This document shows, one piece after another, positions 28,315 through 36,738 of a DNA stretch of 64,000 bases. The stretch is from Candidatus Aalborgicola danicus. GTDB taxonomy: Bacteria; Pseudomonadota; Gammaproteobacteria; Burkholderiales; Burkholderiaceae_C. The translations under genes and the position numbers were made by a program. The stretch is from NCBI GenBank assembly GCA_016703945.1, contig JADJBC010000046.1:37999-101998 (forward strand), written 5' to 3'. The number at the start of each line of letters is the position of its first letter. Positions within the stretch are counted from its first letter, which is position 1. The notes beneath the pieces are model-generated. The model was given only the letters and a program-made list of their open reading frames with translations. It was not told the DNA's origin and did not search any database.

Positions 28315-29370
28315 TTACTTGCATTTGCCTTGCAGCGCCTGGGCCGCTATGGCCGGTGCGGCGAACAGGCCGTTGAAATTGACCTGCCCCTGAGCCACTT
28401 GGCCGGTCTGGTTGGTGCCCAGGCAATCGGGCATTTGCGCCCCTTCCATGGCGGCGACAAATTTATCTTTCCGACCACCGGGGTTCAATTGTTCGTTGGC
28501 CAGTTCCGCAAAGCTCTTTTGTCGGGGCTGCCGGTTCATCAAATACGGATAGTTGGGCCCACCTGCCGCCGCTGCACCGGTGGCCACCGGCGGTGGTGAC
28601 ATGGCGCCCACGCTCGGCCCCCCGACGCTCGACGATCCATCAGCAGATGCTGGCCTTTCCACAGGAGTGATGGCCGCCGCGCGAACTGGCGCAGGTGCAG
28701 GTGCAGGTGCAGGTGCAGGTGCAGGTGCAGGCGCAGGTGCAGGTGCAGGCGCAGGCGCAGGCGCAGGTGCAGGCACAGGCGCAGGTGCAGGTGCAGGCGC
28801 TGGCGCTGGCGCTGGCGCTGGTGTTGGTGTTGGTGTTGGTGTTGGTGCTGGTGTTGGTGTTGGTGTTGGTGTTGGTGCGGGTGTCGGTGTTGGTGCTGGC
28901 GTAGGTGCGGGTGCTGGTTCAGGCGTAGGCTCAGGCTTGGGCACTGGGATAGGCGGCGGCTCAGGCAAAGGGACCGGAATCGGTTCAGGAATCGGCAACT
29001 GTGCAACCGTTTCTTGTACAACGGGCACCGTGCGTTTGAGCGGAACCTGCTCGGGGACGGGCTCTGGCACTTTCTCTACCGGGACCTGGACCGCCTTCGA
29101 CGTCTGCACTACACGCTCGGGGGAAATCGGGCCGCGCTCGGTCTTGGCAACACGCGGTGTGATGTGCGCCCTGCTGGGAACAGGTTCGACCAATCGCGTG
29201 ATGGGGGTCGGCGTCAGCATTTGGTAGATCACCTTGCGGGTGACCTGCAAGGCCTGTGTCGATTGCAAGGCGACCCACAACAAACCAATGTGAATCACCG
29301 CCACGGCCGACAGCGCAGGAACTGACAAGCGCTCCCGCCGCAGTACGGATTCCGACATGGGATCAATCAT
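28315..29370 (-). CDS. TonB-like energy transducer with long Pro-Ala/Pro-Thr repeat
   Basis: 351 residues. One N-terminal transmembrane helix (about 16-38, ALSAVAVIHIGLLWVALQ) and a very long proline-rich rod (about 100-232) of Pro-Thr then Pro-Ala dipeptides are TonB-like, and the gene heads an exbB-exbD-exbD operon. The C-terminal ~90 residues do not show the usual TonB C-terminal domain; they end in DCLGTNQTGQVAQGQVNF and a Cys near the end, suggesting a disulfide-closed module of another kind. So the motor is clear, the outer-membrane partner is not. ATG at 29358 is an alternative start. Confidence 0.75.
   Translation of the reverse strand: MIDPMSESVLRRERLSVPALSAVAVIHIGLLWVALQSTQALQVTRKVIYQMLTPTPITRLVEPVPSRAHITPRVAKTERGPISPERVVQTSKAVQVPVEKVPEPVPEQVPLKRTVPVVQETVAQLPIPEPIPVPLPEPPPIPVPKPEPTPEPAPAPTPAPTPTPAPTPTPTPTPAPTPTPTPTPAPAPAPAPAPAPAPVPAPAPAPAPAPAPAPAPAPAPAPAPAPAPVRAAAITPVERPASADGSSSVGGPSVGAMSPPPVATGAAAAGGPNYPYLMNRQPRQKSFAELANEQLNPGGRKDKFVAAMEGAQMPDCLGTNQTGQVAQGQVNFNGLFAAPAIAAQALQGKCK
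28688..28915. repeat. Hexanucleotide tandem repeat array inside the TonB-like gene
   Basis: Nearly continuous GCAGGT-type and GGTGTT-type units (period 6) that encode the Pro-Ala and Pro-Thr dipeptide rod on the minus strand. The even period keeps the frame, so unit gain or loss would change only rod length. Likely length-variable between strains. Confidence 0.85.
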
Positions 29371-29496
29371 TGCTTTGTGGTGAACGGGCGCAAGGAGCGT
29401 CGAGTTGTCGCCATGGGAAAGAGGGGAAGAGTTTATCGCATTGCCCCCAGCACAATGGGACGCTCTGCGTAGTCAAAAAGGGCCTGAGAAGCCGCT

Positions 29497-30591
29497 TTAT
29501 TGCACCTGCTGTGCTCCAAGGATCACCACTTCCGTCACCGGCACATTGGTCAATCCTCCCTGCGTCGTGGTAATCGGCACGATTGCAATTTCATCCACGA
29601 CCGACAGACCCTGCACAATCGTACCGAACACCGCGTATCCTGGCGATGTGGCACTGGAGTAATTGAGCCCCAAGTTGTCCACCAGGTTGAAGTAGAACTG
29701 GGAAGTGGCGGAATCTGGTACCTCCGAGCGCGCCATTGCAATGGTGCCACGCACATTGCTTAGACCGTTGGCCGATTCCAGTTTGATAGGAGCAAAGGTG
29801 GGTGCCCTGAGGGCGGGGCCAGTGGTGTATCCGCCAGCTTGCGCAACAAAACCACGGATGACGCGGTGAAACAGCGTACCGTTATAAAAACCGCTGTTCA
29901 CATAAGCCAGGAAATTATTGACGGTCATTGGTGCCGACGCAGGGTTGAGCTGCACCACGATGTCACCCCGGCTGGTTTGCAATTTCACCTGGGGTTCGGG
30001 CACGGTGAGGGTGCGCGACAGCAGCACCTCACCGGTGCTGTTCTTCACTTCAACCAGCACCGCGCCTACACCCGTCACATTGCAACTGATATTTTTCGTT
30101 CTGGTGTCCACACTGGCAACCAGACGAGGGCCAGAACACTTGCCGCCAATGGCAAAAGTCAAACCAACTTGATCGAGGCCGCTGCCGGTCAGCGTGAACG
30201 TTGCCGTGTTCCCATAGTGCAGGCTGGCCACACCCAGGTCGGCAACGGCTGCTGCGCAACGGTCCGGGTGAACCAGGCACTGGAAAGCCGCCAGCGTATC
30301 AATGCGGAACAGGGCGAAGTTGCTGAAAGGTCCCAACGCGTAGACCACCCCGTCGGAGACGCCCAGGGCGTTTTGGGTGCTGGGGTAATACCGGTAAGTG
30401 AAGGCACCTGCTTGTTGGTCAGCAGCAGGGCCGGGGAACAGGGTCGGGTACGTGGCCTCCGCCCAGTTGTACAGCGCCTTGTCATCCAACAACTGCGCAT
30501 GGACCGATGCACTGAAGAGTAGGTTGAACAGCAAACACAGGAGCGGGTTGAAGAATTTACGCAAGGCAGTAGACCAATTCAAATGAGACAT
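29497..30591 (-). CDS. Exported cyclophilin-type peptidyl-prolyl isomerase with N-terminal unknown domain
   Basis: 364 residues. A signal peptide (about 1-32, ending SVHAQ) precedes a domain of about 80 residues (YNWAEATYPTLFPG, FTYRYYPSTQNALGVSDG, ending FQCLVHPDRC) that recurs in exported betaproteobacterial proteins but has no function I know. A beta-rich region with two Cys follows, then the cyclophilin domain (about 205-362; VNNFLAYVNSGFYNGTLFHRVIRGFVAQAGG is its core, with FHRVI). It would catalyse proline isomerisation of secreted or outer-membrane proteins. Its start is 3 bases after the stop of the preceding acyltransferase-like gene, making it part of that operon. Confidence 0.88.
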   Translation of the reverse strand: MSHLNWSTALRKFFNPLLCLLFNLLFSASVHAQLLDDKALYNWAEATYPTLFPGPAADQQAGAFTYRYYPSTQNALGVSDGVVYALGPFSNFALFRIDTLAAFQCLVHPDRCAAAVADLGVASLHYGNTATFTLTGSGLDQVGLTFAIGGKCSGPRLVASVDTRTKNISCNVTGVGAVLVEVKNSTGEVLLSRTLTVPEPQVKLQTSRGDIVVQLNPASAPMTVNNFLAYVNSGFYNGTLFHRVIRGFVAQAGGYTTGPALRAPTFAPIKLESANGLSNVRGTIAMARSEVPDSATSQFYFNLVDNLGLNYSSATSPGYAVFGTIVQGLSVVDEIAIVPITTTQGGLTNVPVTEVVILGAQQVQ

Positions 30592-30594
30592 GGA

Positions 30595-31614
30595 TCAATA
30601 TAACAAACTGTCGCCCAACGCAATGCTCCATGACGCATCTGGTAAAGCTCCATTGAAGCCTATTTGCACGCGGTTGGGTTCGGTTCGCAAGGCTTCCGAC
30701 GCGGTGAATCCCAGGCTATGCAGGTAGGCCAACCCGGGGTTGGCGGCCGTGACAGCCGCACGGATGGTGCGCACGCCCCTTGTCGTCAGAAAGTCTGCGA
30801 CCTGGCGCATGCCATCGCGCAATACCTGCACATGTTGGGGCCAAATGGCATCTACCAGCATGGCCGCCCCCGATTCGCCGGGACGCAGCACCACGCAGCC
30901 AAGAGGGTCGGAAGAACCAGCCGACCAAAAGGCAAAACGCCAATACGGGTTGCTGGACGACACGCCTTCACCCGGATGCCCAACGTAACGCCACGCCAGA
31001 TAGGCCCTATCCTTCAAAAGGCTGGTGACAGCATGTCCAACTTGCGACTGGCACTGTGTGTCCCAGCCCGGTTCAATAAAGTCTGTGGGCCGAACCACGC
31101 AGCTGCAGCCCGGTGGTTCGACCAGCGGCGAGACGCTGCATACCCGCCATAAGATGTCCACTGCATGGGTGTTGCTGCTGGCTGAAGCGCCATCGTTGGC
31201 GCCTGATTCGAAGCGCAGTAATGCGGCGGAGTCTGCAGTTCCATGGCTCAGTTCACGTAGTTCGTAATTACACCTAGACAACAAGGTTTCTTCTACGGCG
31301 TCCGCGTTCACCGCTTGCCGCGCCGGCCCCAGACGGTCGTGCACCACAAGAACCTGGGCGCGTTGGCCGTTCGACCAGGCCCAACGGTAACGCCCGCCGA
31401 CAAACGCCACAAGCTGGTGATTGGCGGCGATGGCCAACACCCCGGTGCTTGCAGGCGTGCCGTCGTGCGCATCCGCATAACGCCAGTGCCACGCTGCAGG
31501 CGAGCGGTAGACCGACGCCACCCGACCGTGAAGTCTGCGAACTGCCTCCCAGTCCGATGGGTTGAGGAGTCGGATCTTGGGTGCCGATTCCATCAGATCA
31601 TTCGGTTGGAACAT
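30595..31614 (-). CDS. GNAT/FemAB-like acyltransferase
   Basis: About 339 residues. Two GNAT-like halves seem present: an N-terminal RLLNPSDWEAVRRLHGRV with LVAFVGG, and a C-terminal half with DRAYLAWRYVGHPGE (a W-R-Y motif typical of acyltransferases in surface polysaccharide clusters) and NPGLAYLHSLGFTASEAL. It overlaps the end of the glycosyltransferase gene (by 17 bases if it starts at 31614); a start at 31593 is equally possible. Probable role: acylation of a surface glycan or lipid-linked sugar made by its neighbours. Function not proven by sequence. Confidence 0.6.
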   Translation of the reverse strand: MFQPNDLMESAPKIRLLNPSDWEAVRRLHGRVASVYRSPAAWHWRYADAHDGTPASTGVLAIAANHQLVAFVGGRYRWAWSNGQRAQVLVVHDRLGPARQAVNADAVEETLLSRCNYELRELSHGTADSAALLRFESGANDGASASSNTHAVDILWRVCSVSPLVEPPGCSCVVRPTDFIEPGWDTQCQSQVGHAVTSLLKDRAYLAWRYVGHPGEGVSSSNPYWRFAFWSAGSSDPLGCVVLRPGESGAAMLVDAIWPQHVQVLRDGMRQVADFLTTRGVRTIRAAVTAANPGLAYLHSLGFTASEALRTEPNRVQIGFNGALPDASWSIALGDSLLY

Positions 31615-34600
31615 GAATGATGCGTGTGGTGGTGAACCGGCCATGGTAGATCAGGCGAAATTTCTCGTCCAGAAAGTCGCCCCATTTCTCCCGCATCAAG
31701 TGACCCTCCCGGGCCAGCAGATCACGCTTGGCGTCACTGTCCAGGGCACCCCTGGTGCGTGACTCACGGTGGACCCACTCGACATCACTGGCCTGTACCA
31801 CGCGATAGCCATTGGCCCGCAGTTGCAGGCAATAGTCCACATCGTTATAGGACATCTGGAAACGTTCATCAAAGCCGCCCACCGCGTCAAAACACTCACG
31901 CCGGGTCAATAAGCTGGCACCGGTGACCGCAGAGACATTGCGCGGCATGCCCAGCCCGGTGCCGTCGATTTCACAGTCAATGTTGCGGGCAATCCAACCC
32001 TGCTCTGTCACCACGCCATCGTGTTGCACACCACCACCCTGCTCGGAACCGTGCAACAGACGGGCTCCAACTGCACCGATCATGGGGTCAAGCATCAGAT
32101 AACTGACCAGCCTTTGCAAACTGCCCTCGCCCACCAGTTCGACATCGTCATTCAAGAACAGCAACGCAGGGGTGTTGGTTTTGGCCACTGCGGCGTTGTT
32201 GAGTTCGGCCCAGTTGAAGAGCCGATTGTCCACTTCCACACGCCAGCCGGGTTGCGCGTGTGCGCGGTCCAGCTGCGCATGGGTCAGGGTATCGTCTTCA
32301 CCCACATTGTTGGCAATCAGCACCAATTGCAGATCCGGGTAACCGCTGGCCAGCAAGGACGACAACAAACGCTCCAGATCTGCCGGATTGCGGTGGGTTG
32401 GAACGATCACCGTCAAGGGCAACAGATTCGATGCCCAGGTGTAACGCAAGCCCGACTGCCGAGCCTTCCCATCGGCACAAACATCCTTCAACCCTTTGGC
32501 CAACAAATAGGTGGTGGTACAGCGGCGTGCGGCATCCAGCACATACGGCTTGGCCGCCATGGCATAGGCGACCGATGTTTCCGTGGCACGCCAGTCATAA
32601 AGTGGCAACGCCAGATGAGCAACTTGAAGCCTGGGTCTGGCGGCCAGGCGCAACCACAGGTCCCAGTCCTGGCTGCCGTCGAAACCGGCACGCAGCCCAC
32701 CCACAGCGTCAAAGACATCCCGGCGAACCGCGCTGAAGTGGTTGATGTAATTCAGGTGCAGCAGGGTCTCTGGCGCCCAGTCGGGTTTGCTGAAGGTGTG
32801 CAAAACCACCCCATTGCGGTCCATCGTTCGGCTGTCGGTGTACAGGCACTCCAGATCGGGTCGCATTGCCATCTCGGCAGCCATTTCCAGCAAGGCGTCC
32901 GGATGCAAACGATCGTCGTGGTCCAGAAAAGCAAGCCATGGAGCATCTGCATGAACGATCGCTGCCGTGCTGGCGGCCACAATGCCACCGCGCGTGGTCC
33001 GCCGCACGATGCGCAAGCGGGGTTCCCGTTGGGCCAGCTCCGTTAGGCTATCCAGCATGGCCAACACCGCTGGGAGTTGGCTTGCATCATCGGCGATACA
33101 CAGTTCCCAATTGGGGTAGGTCTGCCGCATCACCGAGTGCACGGCCTCCGCCAGAAAGGCCGGTTCAGGGTCACACACGGGCATGACCACGGCGATGCAA
33201 GGGCCACGCATTGCGCAGCCCGCCAATGCGCTGACCGGGTCGCCGCCCACCTGCTGGGGAACCAAGCGTTCAGCCCAACGGCGCGCGGCGCCGGCCACCT
33301 GTTCAGCGGCCAACAATTGCCGTCTTGCGGCGTCCCGATCGCTGCGGGTGTGGTGCAGTTGTTGCTGGAATGTATTGCACTCAGATTCAAAATCTGCCAT
33401 GGACTGGAACACATCGGCCAGTGCCTTCGGCGTCAACAGCGGCAGCATTTTTTGAAGCACGGCGTCGCGCCAGCGCAGATACCCTTTGCGCTGGTGCACG
33501 GCTTGTAAATCACCCGCCTCGCCTTCAAGAGGATAGACCCGGTACTCCGAAACAATCTCAGGCACCCGCTTGAACGTGGCCAATGCAAGTTCGGCACGCA
33601 CCAGAAAGTCCCAATCCTCATAGGCATCCAGTGCCTCGTCAAACTTCAATGTGAAGGCCAGCCGTCGGCGGCAAACAAACGTGTTGAAGGCAATGTGGTT
33701 GCCCGCCAGCAAGCGCCCGGGTCGGTGGTCCTGGCCCTGCCGAGGGCCACGGTTGACAATGTCCACGCCGCCGGAAGTCCTTCGGCAGACAACCGTCTCG
33801 TAGTCGCCATAGGCCAGATCCAGCATGTCATCGGCCATCAATTCGGGCAGCAAGTTCGCCAGATGGTCGGGCAACCAGACATCGTCCTGGTCCAAAAACG
33901 CAACGAAGGCTCCTTGCGCTTGTGCCACGCCCAGATTCAGATTGGCGCTGCGCGGGCCTGGCCCCTGCACGACCCGCACACGCAAGGTGGTGGGAAAAAC
34001 CGGAAGTGCATGTGCTCCAAACCAGACCAGCACAACTTCCAAATGGTCATAACTTTGGGCACAAAGGCTATCCAGCGCCAGCGGCAGCAATTCGGGGTCT
34101 TCAGCCCGCACAATGACCGATACCAGGGGCCGATGCTCAAAGAAATTCTGGCGGCTGCCATCCCAGTCGAAGCGGCAAAAGGCTTCGGCTGCCCGGTGGT
34201 CAGTGGACGCCCCTCGCAGCATGGCCAGGCCGCTGACCATGGCGGCGTAGTCAAACTGCGCCGACTGACTGGCATGGCAAGCCATCGCCGCCAATTTGAC
34301 GTCCAGATCCAGCGCCTCGGTGTGGTTCACATTGGGCATGGGTGAAGTGGTTTCATAAAACCACAACTGGCCAGCCCACTGTCCGGTCAGAAAATCCAGA
34401 ACACCACGGGTCAAACGACGGTGGTCTGGATGACTTTCACTTGGGGCGGGCAGCGCGATGTCGGTCGGTTTCCACTGCTGCACACATTGCCGGTATCGCG
34501 CCCCGATCGCGTCGTGCAAGGGCAAGCTGCTGTCAGGAAAGCGCCAAAACTCGAAACTGTTGACGCCCAAACACGACAACCCAGCAGCACATTCTTGCTC

Positions 34601-34747
34601 GCGAATGGCGGCAACACCACCCGCAGCCCCATCGGTTACGACAACGACATGGACTGCGAGACCTTCACGTACCAGGCGTTGCATCAGGCCAGCGCAGCCA
34701 AGAATTTCGTCGTCCGGGTGCGGCGCAAAAACCAACAGTCGGGTCAT
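31598..34747 (-). CDS. PIG-L deacetylase fused to three GT2 glycosyltransferase domains
   Basis: 1049 residues in one unbroken frame. Residues 1-190: PIG-L/LmbE-type zinc deacetylase with APHPDDE (His10, Asp12, Asp13) and a later HPDHRR. Residues about 205-430: GT2 domain A (LVSVIVRAEDPE, then FLDQDD near 284). A short coiled coil joins it to GT2 domain B (about 515-750; VVMPVCDPE, FLDHDD near 607, SQDWDLWLRLA). GT2 domain C is about 775-1015 (LTVIVPTHR, FLNDDVE near 864, MSYNDVDYCLQLRANGY). No membrane helix is apparent, so it likely acts at the cytoplasmic face, deacetylating an N-acetylated sugar and extending a glycan by up to three residues. Starts 12 bases after a GNAT gene. Confidence 0.88.
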   Translation of the reverse strand: MTRLLVFAPHPDDEILGCAGLMQRLVREGLAVHVVVVTDGAAGGVAAIREQECAAGLSCLGVNSFEFWRFPDSSLPLHDAIGARYRQCVQQWKPTDIALPAPSESHPDHRRLTRGVLDFLTGQWAGQLWFYETTSPMPNVNHTEALDLDVKLAAMACHASQSAQFDYAAMVSGLAMLRGASTDHRAAEAFCRFDWDGSRQNFFEHRPLVSVIVRAEDPELLPLALDSLCAQSYDHLEVVLVWFGAHALPVFPTTLRVRVVQGPGPRSANLNLGVAQAQGAFVAFLDQDDVWLPDHLANLLPELMADDMLDLAYGDYETVVCRRTSGGVDIVNRGPRQGQDHRPGRLLAGNHIAFNTFVCRRRLAFTLKFDEALDAYEDWDFLVRAELALATFKRVPEIVSEYRVYPLEGEAGDLQAVHQRKGYLRWRDAVLQKMLPLLTPKALADVFQSMADFESECNTFQQQLHHTRSDRDAARRQLLAAEQVAGAARRWAERLVPQQVGGDPVSALAGCAMRGPCIAVVMPVCDPEPAFLAEAVHSVMRQTYPNWELCIADDASQLPAVLAMLDSLTELAQREPRLRIVRRTTRGGIVAASTAAIVHADAPWLAFLDHDDRLHPDALLEMAAEMAMRPDLECLYTDSRTMDRNGVVLHTFSKPDWAPETLLHLNYINHFSAVRRDVFDAVGGLRAGFDGSQDWDLWLRLAARPRLQVAHLALPLYDWRATETSVAYAMAAKPYVLDAARRCTTTYLLAKGLKDVCADGKARQSGLRYTWASNLLPLTVIVPTHRNPADLERLLSSLLASGYPDLQLVLIANNVGEDDTLTHAQLDRAHAQPGWRVEVDNRLFNWAELNNAAVAKTNTPALLFLNDDVELVGEGSLQRLVSYLMLDPMIGAVGARLLHGSEQGGGVQHDGVVTEQGWIARNIDCEIDGTGLGMPRNVSAVTGASLLTRRECFDAVGGFDERFQMSYNDVDYCLQLRANGYRVVQASDVEWVHRESRTRGALDSDAKRDLLAREGHLMREKWGDFLDEKFRLIYHGRFTTTRIIHVPTE

Positions 34748-34759
34748 GTGGCTCGGGGT

Positions 34760-35365
34760 TCAATCAACCAATGGCACCAGGCGTCGCAAGCGCTCGCGTG
34801 GCAGACCGTTGTCCCATTGGTGGCGAAACAGGGTGTAGCGGCAAAGATCAGAGCGACGGCCATCGTCCCGCACAATTTCATCGACCAGCACCGCCTCCAG
34901 GCTCGCTCCCAATGCATCAAGCAATTTGCGTGCGGCCTGATTCCCCGGCTGAACATAAAAAAGGAGTTTGTACAGGGGCGTCTGCCCAAACAGCCACTGC
35001 AACGACCAGTGCAAGGCTTCAACCGCCGCGCGCGACCCCGGATTCATGAAAAATGCAACCGACAGTTCAGCCTTCATATTGATGCCGTCAATCGACGAAA
35101 GTGAGATCAATCCGATCGGTGTTTGGGTCGACTTCTGCAAGACCAACACCTCAATCTCGGCCGGTGGATTCAATTCTGCCAGCCATTGGTGGCGCCGAAC
35201 AACACCTTCGATATCCAGTGTTTGTCCGCGCAGCCACGGGCGGTACTGCGCAAGAATCGATTTGACGGCCGCGCTGGGATACAGCGCCCTCAAGTCACTT
35301 TCCGTGACCGCCCTGATACAACAATACCGGCCAGAATAGAGCGTGTTTTCGGAAGGCTGCGACAT
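34760..35365 (-). CDS. GNAT family acetyltransferase
   Basis: 201 residues. Fits the RimJ/RimL-like GNAT fold: N-terminal CIRAVTESDLRALYP, a central ELSVAFFMNP strand, the acetyl-CoA loop region GSRAAVEALHWSLQWLF and the beta6-beta7 region KLLFYVQPGNQAARKLLDALGAS. Placed between a secreted protein gene (6 bases before) and the deacetylase-glycosyltransferase gene (12 bases after), so a sugar-nucleotide or surface-glycan substrate is more likely than a ribosomal one. Confidence 0.8.
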   Translation of the reverse strand: MSQPSENTLYSGRYCCIRAVTESDLRALYPSAAVKSILAQYRPWLRGQTLDIEGVVRRHQWLAELNPPAEIEVLVLQKSTQTPIGLISLSSIDGINMKAELSVAFFMNPGSRAAVEALHWSLQWLFGQTPLYKLLFYVQPGNQAARKLLDALGASLEAVLVDEIVRDDGRRSDLCRYTLFRHQWDNGLPRERLRRLVPLVD

Positions 35366-35371
35366 CCCGCG

Positions 35372-35962
35372 TCAGTAGGGGCCGCCGTAGGTTGAGCAAC
35401 TGGCAACGGACACCACATCTACTTCGGACATGCGCGCAAGGTTCCAGTTGATACCGGTACTGCTGATGGCGTTTTCGCCAAAAACAATGGTTTGCATGTA
35501 GAACTTGCTACCGACCGTGTTGTCCGGACCGGTTTTTGTAATCTTGGACAAATCCAGTGGCACCGACATCGCGACAGTTGCCCCTTCGGGGGCAGACACC
35601 GCACCCAAGGCCTGGGTCTTCTGATTCTCAGAGCCGATCTTGATGCGATTGTCAAAACTTTCAAGTCCGCCCAGTGTGGTGGCCGCTATCAGGTAGACAT
35701 AGTCCTTGTTTTTGAGCCCCGTGATGACCACCGACATATTGTTCACCGCATTGGCGCCTGTGCAAAGCGTGACAGCACCGCTATAGACATCGCCGCCGAG
35801 GGAGTCGAGCAACACCTGATCCGCAACGGGTACCTCGACCTGACTGATCTGCGTGTTCAGGATGTCAGTAAATGATGGTGTGTAAGCCTGCGCCGGCTGA
35901 ATAAAGAACGGTAGCGCTGCCGCCTTACCGGTTAACAACAAGGTAGAAAATTTCTTTTTCAT
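35372..35962 (-). CDS. Secreted protein of unknown function
   Basis: 196 residues from the ATG at 35962 (MKKKFSTLLL), with a signal peptide ending about PAQAY; an upstream in-frame start at 36040 adds a non-signal leader and is rejected. The mature protein is beta-rich, with two Cys (LCTGAN and VASCSTYGG) and many Ser, Thr and Asn. I do not recognise a family. It is the first gene of the tight five-gene minus-strand operon running to 29497, so it could be the substrate of the sugar-modifying enzymes that follow; that is inference from position only. Confidence 0.65.
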   Translation of the reverse strand: MKKKFSTLLLTGKAAALPFFIQPAQAYTPSFTDILNTQISQVEVPVADQVLLDSLGGDVYSGAVTLCTGANAVNNMSVVITGLKNKDYVYLIAATTLGGLESFDNRIKIGSENQKTQALGAVSAPEGATVAMSVPLDLSKITKTGPDNTVGSKFYMQTIVFGENAISSTGINWNLARMSEVDVVSVASCSTYGGPY

Positions 35963-36177
35963 GGCGGAATCCCTCGCGGTGGTTGAAGTCAATTTCGATG
36001 CGCGGCACGCAGGTAACCACAGTTCAAAAGGGCGTTCCACATCACGAAGGAGGCAGTATGTGCAAACTTCATGGCCCTGTCAATTTTTTTGCTTTCAGAA
36101 GTTTAGCAACCCTGTTCGCCTTGTCATGCTAGGGGAATCGGCATCCGTCGCCAGGGCTGCTCATCGATAATCCGCGC

Positions 36178-36696
36178 ATGCATCGCCAAGTCAATCTCGT
36201 TCCCTGCCACGCTTCACCCGCGCAATTCACCCGGCTTGCAGAACTGCTGCTGCTACGCCAATGGCGCTTGGCGACGGCTGAAAGCTGCACGGGCGGCCTG
36301 ATTTCCGCTGGCTGCACGGACCTGGCGGGGTCCAGCGCCTGGTTCGAGCGGGGATTTGTGACCTATTCCAATGACGCAAAGATCGAGCTACTGGGGGTCG
36401 AAGAGCGGCTTCTGCGCCGCGCCGGCGCCGTGTGCAAGGGTGTTGCCCAGGCCATGGCCACCGGCGCACTGGCCCACTCGCATGCGCAAGTGGCGATCGC
36501 CGTGACCGGGGTGGCTGGACCCACGGGCGGAAGCCCGGCCAAGCCGGTTGGAACCGTGTGGTTTGGGTTTGCCCTGCCCGAGACCATCGTGACCGAAAAA
36601 TGTCATTTTGAAGGTGACCGTGCTGCGGTCCGATTGGCAACCGTTCAGTATGCCGTCAACCGTCTGGTGGCGCTGATTGAGACGACCCCTGCCTAG
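36178..36696 (+). CDS. pncC: Nicotinamide-nucleotide amidase (CinA C-terminal family)
   Basis: 172 residues: the stand-alone CinA C-terminal domain. It converts nicotinamide mononucleotide to nicotinic acid mononucleotide and ammonia in NAD recycling. Motifs: LATAESCTGGLIS (catalytic Ser region), WFERGFVTYSNDAK, AIAVTGVAGPTGG and GTVWFGFAL. Length is standard. It diverges from the secreted-protein operon across about 215 bases and converges on ygiD. Confidence 0.93.
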   Translation: MHRQVNLVPCHASPAQFTRLAELLLLRQWRLATAESCTGGLISAGCTDLAGSSAWFERGFVTYSNDAKIELLGVEERLLRRAGAVCKGVAQAMATGALAHSHAQVAIAVTGVAGPTGGSPAKPVGTVWFGFALPETIVTEKCHFEGDRAAVRLATVQYAVNRLVALIETTPA

Positions 36697-36738
36697 ACTC
36701 CGTCTCACCCTCCGCATCAGGTTGCCGCTTGCGAAGCT

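Noticed and set aside
28688..28915. CRISPR-like array
   Set aside because: The period is 6 bases with no spacers, and it lies within a coding frame.
28553..29227. 224-codon Gly-Ala/Gly-Val repeat protein on the plus strand
   Set aside because: It is the complement of the Pro-Ala/Pro-Thr rod of the TonB-like gene, which has a membrane helix, operon context and a stop/start fit on the minus strand.
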